Shown here: positions 17,016 through 24,690 of the stretch, one piece after another | Numbering within the stretch: position 1 is the stretch's first letter | How the letters are laid out: the number at the start of each line of letters is the position of its first letter | NCBI RefSeq assembly: GCF_019976755.1 | Contig: NZ_AP023441.1 | Location: forward strand, 5,205,501-5,269,500 | Direction: 5' to 3' | DNA length: 64,000 nucleotides | From: Nostoc sp. MS1 | Lineage (GTDB): Bacteria > Cyanobacteriota > Cyanobacteriia > Cyanobacteriales > Nostocaceae | Position numbers and translations under genes: made by a program | The notes under the pieces: model-generated | What the model saw: the letters and a program-made list of their open reading frames with translations, nothing else | Database searches by the model: none | What the model was told of the DNA's origin: nothing

Positions 17016-20000
17016 ATGCTAACTGCCATCATTAAGTGGGCTATAGCCCGTCGTTGGTTAGTCATCCTTGGTACAATTATTGCCATGATTTGGATATTTC
17101 GTACCATTATCCAAATGCCCTTGGATGTCTTTCCCAGTTTTGCACCACCCCAAGTTGAAATTCAAACAGAAGCACCAGGGCTAGCACCAGAAGAAGTTGA
17201 ATCTTTAGTATCTTTACCAATTGAAAGTGCAATCAATGGTACGCCGGGAGTCTCGGTAGTCCGTTCTTCCAGTGCATCGGGAGTCTCTGTTGTCAAAGTT
17301 GTTTTTAACTGGGGAACAGATATTTATCAAGCCAGACAGTTAATAACAGAGCGATTGCAACAAGCGCAAAGTAAACTTCCACAAGGACTGGAAACACCGC
17401 AAGTTTCTCCCAACCGTTCTGTCATCGCCATTGTCTTACAATATGCCTTCACTTCCGAAACTACTCCTTTAATGGAAGTACGTCGGATTGTAGATTGGCA
17501 AGTAACAAACCGCCTTTTAGCTGTTCCTGGGGTTTCTCAGGTAGTGGCTTATGGCGGTGATGTTCGCCAATATCAAGTATTAGTTAATCCAGATAAATTA
17601 AACGCTTTTAATCTCACCTTAGAAGATGTAGTACAAGCCACATCTGCTGCTAATCTTAACGCTCCTGGTGGTTATTTAATTACTGGCGATCGCGAAAAGC
17701 TAATTCGCGGGATTGGACGCATTGAATCTATCGAAGAATTACAACAATCTGTAATTACTTCCCGCAATGGTACACCTGTGAAAATTGCTGATGTTGCTGA
17801 TGTCCAAATCGGTGCAGCTATTAAACGAGGCGATGGCAGTTTCAACGGTAAAAAGGCGATTATTGTCATGATTAATAAACAGCCTCAAGCCGATACTCCC
17901 ACTGTCACCCGTGCCATTGAAGCGGCGATGGAGGAAATTAAAGTAGGCTTGCCCAAAGATATCAAAGTTACTGCTACTTTCCGTCAAGAAAACTATATAG
18001 ATTCTTCAATTGAAAATGTTAGAGAAGCTTTAATTGAAGGTGGTATTATCGTTGCGCTAATCCTCATCCCATTTTTGATGAATTGGCGGAATTTAGCAAT
18101 TTGTTTAACTGCCCTTCCGTTGTCTTTATTAGTAGGAGTAATGCTCCTAAATTTGTTAGGACAAGGTTTAAATACTATGACGCTGGGAGGCTTGGCAGTA
18201 GCAATTGGTTCAGCTGTTGATGATGCCATTGTTGATGCGGAAAATGTTTACCGTTGCTTGCGCGAAAATAAATATTCTCCCAATCCACGTCCGGTTTTAG
18301 ATGTAGTATTTGATGGTTGTCAGGAAGTACGAGACTCTGTATTTGGAGCGACAATTATTACTATAGTTGTCTTCTCACCAATTTTTGTTTTGAGTGGCGT
18401 AGAAGGGAGTATTTTTATTCCAATGGGGTTAGGTTATATGGCAGCTGTGATTGCTTCCAGCATAACAGCTTTAACAGTAACTCCAGCGTTATGTGCTATT
18501 TTATTACCTCATGGTCACTTACCAGAAAACGAACCTTGGGTAGCAAGATTTTTTAAGCGGTTTTATTCTCCTTGGTTAAATTTTTCCTTCCGCCGTTCAG
18601 GAATTATTTTAGCTGTGGCTACTGCAAGTTTAGTAGCTGCATTTGTAATTTTAGGCTCTTTCGGGAGAATATTTTTACCTGAGTTTCAGGAACAAACTTT
18701 AGTTAATTCCTTGACGCTATATCCGGGTGTATCTTTAGAAGTAGCTAATAACGCAGGTTTAGCTATTCAAGATGCACTTAAAGACGATCCCAGATTTCCT
18801 TATGTGCAGATGCGTTCAGGACGTGCGCCTGGTGACGAGGATGCGGCGGCGGTGAACTTCGGACACTTGGATGTTGAAATTAGCGATGAGGGAATGAAAG
18901 ATAGGAAAGCGACGATCGCCAAGCTAAGGGAGGAATTTAGTAAATTACCAGGGGTAGCACCGAATATTGGTGGTTTTATTTCCCACCGCATGGATGAAGT
19001 TTTATCTGGGGTGAGAAGTGCGATCGCTGTCAAAATTTTCGGCCCCGACTTAGAGCAACTCCGCACTGTTGGGAGTCAAGTAAATGAAGTGATGAAAACC
19101 GTTAATGGAATTGTAGATTTACAACTTGAACCCCAAATACCCATCGAACAAATTCAAATTAAATTTAACCGTCTTGCTGCTGCTCGCTACGGTTTGACTG
19201 TCGGAAAACTTTCTGAAATTATTGAAACTGCTCTCAATGGTAAAACTGTTTCACAAGTTTTGGAAAAGCAACAAACTTTTGATTTAGTTGTCTGGTTAAA
19301 TGCCGATTATCGTCAAAACCTGGATAGAATTCGCAATTTATTAGTTGATACTCCTGATGGTCAAAAGATTCCTTTAGCACAAGTTGCCACAATTGATAAT
19401 GGTACTGGCCCCAACACTATTAATAGAGAAAACGTCTCTCGTTTAATTGTGGTTTCTGCGAATGCTAGTGGTAGAGATGTCCGAGCTATTGTCAATGAAA
19501 TTCAGGATAAAGTTCAGCAACAAGTACAAATACCTGCTAATTACTATATCCAATACGCAGGTCAATTTGAAGCAGAAGAAAGAGCTACTCAAAATATCTT
19601 GATTTTCAGTGTCGTAGCTGTTGTTGTTGTTACGGTAATTATGTATCTTTCAGTCAAATCTATTCCCTCTACCGTCATGATTATGATTAACTTACCATTG
19701 GCATTAGTAGGAGGAGTATTTTCAGTAGCTTTAAGTGGCGGCGTAATTTCTATCGCTTCTTTAGTAGGGTTTGTAACTTTATTTGGGGTGGCAACTCGTA
19801 ACGGTTTGTTGCTAGTAGATAATTACAACACCAAATATGCTGAAGGTATGCCATTGAAAGAAGTTTTAATTAAAGGTTCAATGGAAAGACTAAACGCAAT
19901 TTTGATGACGGCTTTTACCTCAGCTTTAGGATTAGCACCATTGGTGATTGAAAGCGGCCCGGGAAAGGAAATTTTACAACCGCTTTCAATAGTTGTTTTG

Positions 20001-20141
20001 GGTGGTCTGGTTACTTCTACGGCGTTGACTTTAGTAGTTTTACCTGCGTTATATGCTAAATTCGGTAAGTTTTTACTACCCAAAAGAAGTTTGTCAATTG
20101 TGGATAATGGCAAAGTACCTGAAGGAGTATTGGAAAATTGA
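17016..20141 (+). CDS. heavy-metal RND efflux pump (CzcA/CusA family)
   Basis: A 1041-residue inner-membrane proton antiporter, full length for HME-RND pumps. The first transmembrane helix is at residues 12-30, followed by a periplasmic porter domain, helices 2-6 from about 335, a second periplasmic loop and six C-terminal helices. Helix 4 contains AVDDAIVDAEN, which carries the acidic residues of the proton relay and metal selectivity. By relation to NrsA, CopA and CusA the substrate is Ni, Co, Zn or Cu; the sequence alone does not settle it. The gene follows the adaptor after 175 bp containing a dispersed repeat, and precedes the lipoprotein. Confidence 0.9.
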   Translation: MLTAIIKWAIARRWLVILGTIIAMIWIFRTIIQMPLDVFPSFAPPQVEIQTEAPGLAPEEVESLVSLPIESAINGTPGVSVVRSSSASGVSVVKVVFNWGTDIYQARQLITERLQQAQSKLPQGLETPQVSPNRSVIAIVLQYAFTSETTPLMEVRRIVDWQVTNRLLAVPGVSQVVAYGGDVRQYQVLVNPDKLNAFNLTLEDVVQATSAANLNAPGGYLITGDREKLIRGIGRIESIEELQQSVITSRNGTPVKIADVADVQIGAAIKRGDGSFNGKKAIIVMINKQPQADTPTVTRAIEAAMEEIKVGLPKDIKVTATFRQENYIDSSIENVREALIEGGIIVALILIPFLMNWRNLAICLTALPLSLLVGVMLLNLLGQGLNTMTLGGLAVAIGSAVDDAIVDAENVYRCLRENKYSPNPRPVLDVVFDGCQEVRDSVFGATIITIVVFSPIFVLSGVEGSIFIPMGLGYMAAVIASSITALTVTPALCAILLPHGHLPENEPWVARFFKRFYSPWLNFSFRRSGIILAVATASLVAAFVILGSFGRIFLPEFQEQTLVNSLTLYPGVSLEVANNAGLAIQDALKDDPRFPYVQMRSGRAPGDEDAAAVNFGHLDVEISDEGMKDRKATIAKLREEFSKLPGVAPNIGGFISHRMDEVLSGVRSAIAVKIFGPDLEQLRTVGSQVNEVMKTVNGIVDLQLEPQIPIEQIQIKFNRLAAARYGLTVGKLSEIIETALNGKTVSQVLEKQQTFDLVVWLNADYRQNLDRIRNLLVDTPDGQKIPLAQVATIDNGTGPNTINRENVSRLIVVSANASGRDVRAIVNEIQDKVQQQVQIPANYYIQYAGQFEAEERATQNILIFSVVAVVVVTVIMYLSVKSIPSTVMIMINLPLALVGGVFSVALSGGVISIASLVGFVTLFGVATRNGLLLVDNYNTKYAEGMPLKEVLIKGSMERLNAILMTAFTSALGLAPLVIESGPGKEILQPLSIVVLGGLVTSTALTLVVLPALYAKFGKFLLPKRSLSIVDNGKVPEGVLEN

Positions 20142-20213
20142 TGTTATCTACATGAGCATTTTGTGTAACAAATTTGTGTTGATTTTTAACTATTTTGGAT
20201 GAGGAGTAAATGT

Positions 20214-20741
20214 ATGAAATCACTACAATCAGGATTAGTTATTCTAGGAAGTGCAGGACTACTTTTTTTAGGTGCTTGTAGTAATGGAACTCAAGCAAAC
20301 AATTCGACAGTTAGCACTGAAGCAGCCTCGCCTGTAGCAACTACTGCAAAAACAGATACGGCTAAATCAGAGGCTGTTAAATCGGAGGACAAAACTCACA
20401 ATGAATCCCATGAAGCAGGTAAAGAACATTCTCATGGTGGTCAAGTTATTGACGTAGGCCAGTACCATTTAGAGTTATTAGCTGATAAACACGATCAAGA
20501 AATCCATTTCGATTTCTTTTTAGAAAAAGGAGAAAAACACGAGAAGATTGCCAATGCTAAAGTAACTGCTCAAGTTCAGCTACCTGATGGAACTCAGAAA
20601 ACCTTAGATTTAAAACATGATGCGAAGGGTCAACGCTATACAGCTTTGCTTCCTGGAACTGCTGCGGGTCAATATCAAGTAAGAGTTACTGCGGATATAG
20701 GAGGCGAAAAAGTGAACGGTCGGTTTACCGTTAATCAATAA
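20214..20741 (+). CDS. His-rich lipoprotein of the efflux operon
   Basis: A 175-residue lipoprotein: signal peptide with lipobox LGAC (Cys22), a Ser/Thr/Ala linker, a metal-binding-looking stretch HNESHEAGKEHSHGG (about 62-76), then a beta-sandwich region of the YtkA/FixH-like kind ending in GRFTVNQ. A periplasmic metal chaperone or buffer for the RND pump is the natural inference. The start at 20214 is fixed by GAGGAG eight bases upstream; a further ATG at 20199 lies before that site. A terminator follows at 20823-20864. Confidence 0.75.
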   Translation: MKSLQSGLVILGSAGLLFLGACSNGTQANNSTVSTEAASPVATTAKTDTAKSEAVKSEDKTHNESHEAGKEHSHGGQVIDVGQYHLELLADKHDQEIHFDFFLEKGEKHEKIANAKVTAQVQLPDGTQKTLDLKHDAKGQRYTALLPGTAAGQYQVRVTADIGGEKVNGRFTVNQ

Positions 20742-20822
20742 TCTCTCTAGTTTGCATAGCTGGAAAGGCAGCCACTTCCTACAGTTACAGTAGTGGTAAT
20801 TACGAATAATAGTTATCTAAGT

Positions 20823-20864
20823 ACCGTGTCCCAATTATTATAGTATGGCTGGAACACGGTTTTT
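20823..20864 (+). terminator. intrinsic terminator after the lipoprotein gene
   Basis: ACCGTGT (20823-20829) pairs with ACACGGT (20854-20860), followed by a T-run. Confidence 0.65.
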
Positions 20865-21051
20865 AGGCTGATGCTCAACTTCTGACCACCTCTTCGGGAA
20901 AGCAGCAGAAACTAGGGGCTAATGGTGAAAGTGCAATGTTAATAATTATACTAGATGCTTTGTGTCACCCCTAGAGGAAAGGGAAATAACCAGGGCAATG
21001 CCTATAGCGGGCTATGCCTACGTCAGAAAAAGTAAACATTGCTGTTGTTGA

Positions 21052-21068
21052 TTTCATCCTGATTTCAT
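21052..21068 (+). promoter_or_regulatory. TTTCAT-N5-TTTCAT box, site 2 (upstream of deleted gene)
   Basis: Perfect copy of the island's regulator box with spacer CCTGA, ending 66 bp before the ATG of the remnant at 21135. The geometry is the same as site 4. Confidence 0.65.
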
Positions 21069-21134
21069 TGTCTCAACTTAAAGTGATATTTGGCGGGTCT
21101 GTCTTTGACTCGATACTTAAACTGAGAAAACATT

Positions 21135-21268
21135 ATGAATCGCTTGATTGCTGCGATCGCAGTCTTTACATAACTAAATTTCCCAAACCTGGTAAGTATA
21201 AACTTTGGGGTCAGTTCAATCGCAATGGTAAAATCGTCACTGCCGATTTTTGGGTGAACGTGCAATAG
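21135..21268 (+). pseudogene. remnant of a secreted protein with internal deletion
   Basis: The ATG at 21135 opens a typical signal-peptide start, MNRLIAAIAVFT, which stops after 12 codons at 21171. In the +1 frame the sequence continues as a folded-domain end (FPKPGKYKLWGQFNRNGK, then ADFWVNVQ) and a TAG at 21266-21268. Such a C-terminus is seen in periplasmic proteins of metal-efflux clusters. The simplest reading is a gene whose middle was deleted, fusing signal peptide and C-terminus out of frame. The regulator box upstream survives. Confidence 0.55.
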
Positions 21269-21315
21269 CCTTGCCGGAATTTAATTGAAAAATTTTTTGT
21301 CTCAACTAGTCAAAA

Positions 21316-21332
21316 TTTCATCTTGATTTCAT
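21316..21332 (+). promoter_or_regulatory. TTTCAT-N5-TTTCAT box, site 3 (upstream of DUF2808 gene 1)
   Basis: Perfect direct repeat with spacer CTTGA, ending 90 bp before the ATG at 21423. A possible -10 (TAGTTA) lies about 18 bp downstream. Confidence 0.7.
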
Positions 21333-21422
21333 AGTGACCTGTCAAGCTAGTTAAAGAGAGATTTATTTACCAACGATGAATCTGCAATCTAGTTAAAACA
21401 GATTACTACTTCAATAGCCAAG

Positions 21423-21902
21423 ATGAACAGAATTTTAATTTACGTTACTGCATTCGTTATGGCTAGTGCAGCTTTAATTCACACTGATAGTGTAACTGCC
21501 AAAACTGGTGATGATACAGGTAACAAAATTGATAATTCTTTGCAGTTACCTTCTATTAATTGGCGCATTGTTAAACACACTTTCCAATTGCGCGTTCCCA
21601 AAAATGGCAAGCCCCTTTCCCAACTAATTATCGATGCTCCTACCACCGTAGCAGTGAGTAATGACATTACTGTGTTTGATGACCAGGATCAAGAAATTAA
21701 CATTAATGTTTCTGTAGATAATAGAAGAATCATTATAGATTTTCCTGAAGCAGTTACTTCTAACATTAATAAACTCTTGATTGCCCTAAACAAAGTGCAA
21801 CAACCAATTAACGGTGCTGATTCTGTTTATAACTTTTCAGCTAAAGTTGTTGGTAGCGATACAGAAATTCCCGTCGGTCAAGCTCAATTTAACACCTTTT
21901 AA
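21423..21902 (+). CDS. DUF2808 secreted protein 1
   Basis: A 159-residue protein with a signal peptide (residues 1-26, ending near VTA-K) and a DUF2808 domain covering the rest. The conserved strings are RIVKHTFQLRVPK, LSQLIIDAPTTV and SDTEIPVGQAQF. DUF2808 is almost confined to cyanobacteria and its function is unknown; a beta-sandwich is likely. It is the first of three tandem paralogues (next at 22160 and 23265), downstream of the metal pump and behind a perfect regulator box. This links the family here to the metal response. Confidence 0.8.
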   Translation: MNRILIYVTAFVMASAALIHTDSVTAKTGDDTGNKIDNSLQLPSINWRIVKHTFQLRVPKNGKPLSQLIIDAPTTVAVSNDITVFDDQDQEININVSVDNRRIIIDFPEAVTSNINKLLIALNKVQQPINGADSVYNFSAKVVGSDTEIPVGQAQFNTF

Positions 21903-22159
21903 TCTTTAAATTTAGATAAGAAATAAAAAACACTCAGCTTTATTTCATCAATAACTGTGAAATGGAACAACATAGCATAATTCCACAAATGAGTAAGTTA
22001 AAATTAATTAATATTTGGATTTTTTCTAATTATATAGATGATTGATAAGATGGTTAATTTAAATTTTTTCAAGTGATAAAGCATCGATATAAAAATAGAT
22101 TCATTCTTTTTAATGAACCTAGAATTTTGTTGGCATACTTGATTAAGTGAGGAGTAAAT

Positions 22160-22645
22160 ATGAAAAAATCGCTGATTTATGCTGCTATATTCACTTTGAC
22201 TACCGCACTGTTAATTCCTACGAACTATGCTATTGCCCATGATGATAATGCTTCTTTTCCCCATATTGATGGTAACTCTGATTTTCCTCCTACGCACTGG
22301 GAACGTGTCAGACATACTTTTCGGATACACATTCCCCAAAAAAGCAAAGCTGTTTCTCATCTAATTATTCAGCTTCCAAATGTTGTAAATGTCAGTGAAA
22401 ATAATGAAATTGAGATTATAGGTAATAAGGGGCAGAAAATTAACACTAATGTTTCTGTCAATGACAAAACTATACTAATAGCATTTCCAGAAACAGTTGC
22501 TCCCAACACCAACTTGGAAATTAACATTAAAAATTTGAAACGACCTACTGGTGGTAACGGGCCTGTTTACTGGTTCTCGGTCAAATTTATTGATAGTGAC
22601 ACAGAAATTCCTATAGGTGCAGCTAGATTTCGTATGAATTTATAG
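22160..22645 (+). CDS. DUF2808 secreted protein 2
   Basis: A 161-residue signal-peptide protein with the DUF2808 domain, clearly paralogous to the first copy. Shared strings include WERVRHTFRIHIPQ, SHLIIQLPNVV and DSDTEIPIGAARF. Gaps of 257 bp before and 619 bp after it suggest its own promoter. GAGGAG lies eight bases before the ATG. Unlike copies 1 and 3, no full TTTCAT direct repeat is found upstream, only one isolated half-site near 21945. Confidence 0.8.
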   Translation: MKKSLIYAAIFTLTTALLIPTNYAIAHDDNASFPHIDGNSDFPPTHWERVRHTFRIHIPQKSKAVSHLIIQLPNVVNVSENNEIEIIGNKGQKINTNVSVNDKTILIAFPETVAPNTNLEINIKNLKRPTGGNGPVYWFSVKFIDSDTEIPIGAARFRMNL

Positions 22646-23012
22646 ACCTATAGCAATCCTAAATGATTTGTGATAATTACTTCTTTTGAAGTGGACATAC
22701 TGCAGCTTTCTGCAAAGCATCAGATAGACACAAAAAATAGGATCTTCCTATGCGGAAGTTACTACCGGTTTGTTTTACTTCTTTAGAGAAGTAAGCTACG
22801 TGTCACATCTTCTCAAAAAAGGAAAGTGTCCGTCTCAAAGAAACGATAAATAAAAAAGTTCACAAATTATTTAGGACTGCTATATTTTTGACTACTCGAT
22901 AAAGATAAAGAACTCAGTAATTAATGTTTTATGAAGTGTTAAATACTTTTTCATTGGTCACAGAATTCCGCAATTAAGTAAATATATAAAATTACTAACT
23001 TACTATTAATAA

Positions 23013-23029
23013 TTTCATCTTATTTTTAT
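23013..23029 (+). promoter_or_regulatory. degenerate TTTCAT-N5-TTTTAT box
   Basis: Same spacing as the five perfect boxes, with one mismatch in the second half-site. It is followed by CTTGATCTGTCA, like the sequence after site 3. A terminator lies 45 bp downstream, leaving room only for a very short transcript. Confidence 0.45.
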
Positions 23030-23073
23030 CTTGATCTGTCATTATTAATATTAGTTTCTTATATGCTTCTTGC

Positions 23074-23101
23074 AAGCCAGTTATAAAAGACTGGCTTTTT
23101 T
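23074..23101 (+). terminator. intrinsic terminator without an obvious upstream gene
   Basis: AAGCCAG (23074-23080) pairs with CTGGCTT (23091-23097), loop of 10, then a T-run. Confidence 0.65.
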
Positions 23102-23179
23102 GTTAAAAAATCTTTATCTAAGTTATATAGTGCAATTTTTGTAAGTTTTAATAATAAAAAATATTAGTTTAGTCTAGTT

Positions 23180-23196
23180 TTTCATCCTGATTTCAT
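23180..23196 (+). promoter_or_regulatory. TTTCAT-N5-TTTCAT box, site 4 (upstream of DUF2808 gene 3)
   Basis: Perfect direct repeat with spacer CCTGA, ending 68 bp before the ATG at 23265. A candidate -10 (GATAAGT) follows about 14 bp downstream. Confidence 0.7.
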
Positions 23197-23264
23197 TTGT
23201 ATTTGGCAAGATAAGTAAAAGGACAAAAAGTTAGTTTCATTTTGAAATAGCTATTGGAGTAAAA

Positions 23265-23729
23265 ATGTTGATTGATAATTGCAAAATAACTTGGCTGCTT
23301 TCTTTTCTGATTTCATCTATACCTGCACTCAAAAGCCAAGATACCAAATATGCCTATATTAGTCAGGGTAATGCAATTCCCAATGCAGTTTTATGTGGTG
23401 CGATCCATAGGTTTGAAATTCATGTTCAAAGTCAAGCTCTTTCTGAACTAGTGATTAAATTACCAGTTGGTGTAACATTTCGCAAAGGAATTGAGGTGAA
23501 GAATAAATTAGGTCAAAAATTTGCTGCTAAGACTTTTATTAATGATAGAAAGACAAAAATTGTTTTCTGCCAACCAGTACCTCCTCAAACCAGGTTGGAA
23601 ATATCTATGAAAGACTTTGATACTATTGTTTATAGTCGGATTTGGATGTATCGGCTCTATGGCAAAATAGTCAGTATGGCAACGGAAATCCCACTTGGTT
23701 CAGTTTGGGTTCAAACTGATGATAAATAA
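23265..23729 (+). CDS. DUF2808 secreted protein 3 (divergent)
   Basis: A 154-residue protein with a short hydrophobic N-terminus (ITWLLSFLISSIPAL) acting as signal peptide. Its DUF2808 domain is more divergent than in copies 1 and 2: LSELVIKLPVGV and ATEIPLGSVWVQ are retained, but two cysteines appear (CGAI and FCQP). It is preceded by a perfect regulator box and lies immediately upstream of the two-component genes. A disulfide between the new cysteines in the periplasm is possible. Confidence 0.7.
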   Translation: MLIDNCKITWLLSFLISSIPALKSQDTKYAYISQGNAIPNAVLCGAIHRFEIHVQSQALSELVIKLPVGVTFRKGIEVKNKLGQKFAAKTFINDRKTKIVFCQPVPPQTRLEISMKDFDTIVYSRIWMYRLYGKIVSMATEIPLGSVWVQTDDK

Positions 23730-23874
23730 ACGCTTCTGTGTTTTGATAAAATTTTACATTTTTATTGATGAGCAAAATCTGGCTACGGCAAATCTCCTAT
23801 TCTAAAATTTACTGTGAAGGTGAGGTTTTTAATCATCACAGTCAACATATCTTAAAAATACTTAGGTTCTGAAA

Positions 23875-23891
23875 TTTCATCTCAATTTCAT
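23875..23891 (+). promoter_or_regulatory. TTTCAT-N5-TTTCAT box, site 5 (autoregulation of the two-component system)
   Basis: Perfect direct repeat with spacer CTCAA, upstream of the response regulator gene. It implies that the regulator controls its own operon. Confidence 0.7.
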
Positions 23892-23985
23892 CAAGTTCTG
23901 TCAATCTATTCTTAGGGCGAACCCGTAACCTATGATGCTTATTTCACAACATGACAACCAAACTTTAACGACTCAAGATGATTGT

Positions 23986-24690
23986 ATGAGATTGTTACTT
24001 GTAGAAGATGAGCCAGATTTAGGAGTTGCAATTAAACGAACTCTGAATCAGCAAAAATATTTAGTTGACTGGGTGATGGATGGTACTGACGCATGGGCTT
24101 ATCTGGAAAATAGTTGGACACAATACACCTTAGCGATTGTTGATTGGATGCTGCCAGGTATTTCAGGATTAGAGTTATGTCAACGGCTACGTAAGCAGAG
24201 CAATCCTCTGCCTGTGTTGATGCTAACAGCAAAAGACCGAGTAGAAGATAGAGTTGCAGGGCTGGATGCAGGTGCGGATGACTACTTGGTGAAGCCATTT
24301 AGCATGATGGAATTACTGGCGCGGGTGCGAGCTTTACAACGTCGTCCTGCCAATTTCCAATCTCAACAATTAAGTGTAGGAAATTTTACTTTAGATTACA
24401 GTAACAGTACAGTCGTTAGTACAGATGCTGTAGGGAGAAAACAGGAGATTTCCTTAACGACCAAGGAATTTCAGCTACTAGAATACTTTATGAAGCACCC
24501 AAATCAAATTATTACTACACAACAAATTCGCAATCAGTTGTGGGAAGTAAGTATAGAATCCAGTAGTAATGTGGTGGCGGCTCAAGTGCGGCTGTTGCGA
24601 CGCAAACTAGTTAACAGTGGTTGTGCCAACCCAATTGAGACTTTACATAGCATGGGATATCGTCTAAATCTCACCGATGAATCAAAATAA
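23986..24690 (+). CDS. OmpR-family response regulator (RppA/NrsR-like)
   Basis: A receiver domain (1-115) with phospho-acceptor Asp53 and conserved Thr81 and Lys103, followed by an OmpR/PhoB winged-helix DNA-binding domain (about 125-232). It closely resembles the cyanobacterial RppA/NrsR regulators of metal-efflux genes. I start it at the ATG at 23986, where the family's conserved N-terminus MRLLLVEDE begins; in-frame ATGs at 23932 and 23935 would add up to 18 residues. It overlaps the kinase gene by 14 bp. The 11-bp period of the five upstream boxes fits a tandem dimer of such a protein. Confidence 0.85.
   Translation: MRLLLVEDEPDLGVAIKRTLNQQKYLVDWVMDGTDAWAYLENSWTQYTLAIVDWMLPGISGLELCQRLRKQSNPLPVLMLTAKDRVEDRVAGLDAGADDYLVKPFSMMELLARVRALQRRPANFQSQQLSVGNFTLDYSNSTVVSTDAVGRKQEISLTTKEFQLLEYFMKHPNQIITTQQIRNQLWEVSIESSSNVVAAQVRLLRRKLVNSGCANPIETLHSMGYRLNLTDESK

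Larger units (their letters stand above)
20742..21134. other. intergenic region after the pump operon
   Basis: Contains the operon terminator (20823-20864), a small dispersed-repeat piece near 21005-21025 and regulator box 2 (21052-21068). No intact gene. Confidence 0.5.
22646..23264. other. intergenic region between DUF2808 genes 2 and 3
   Basis: 619 bp without a protein gene. It contains a small hairpin (ACTTCT-TTAG-AGAAGT near 22780), a degenerate regulator box (23013-23029) closely followed by a terminator (23074-23101), and the perfect box at 23180-23196. Confidence 0.5.

Noticed and set aside
17672..20113. Several minus-strand frames within the RND pump gene
   Set aside because: Shadows of the pump coding sequence, without domains or start signals.
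21945..21950. TTTCAT upstream of DUF2808 gene 2
   Set aside because: Isolated half-site about 210 bp from the start codon; no direct repeat.
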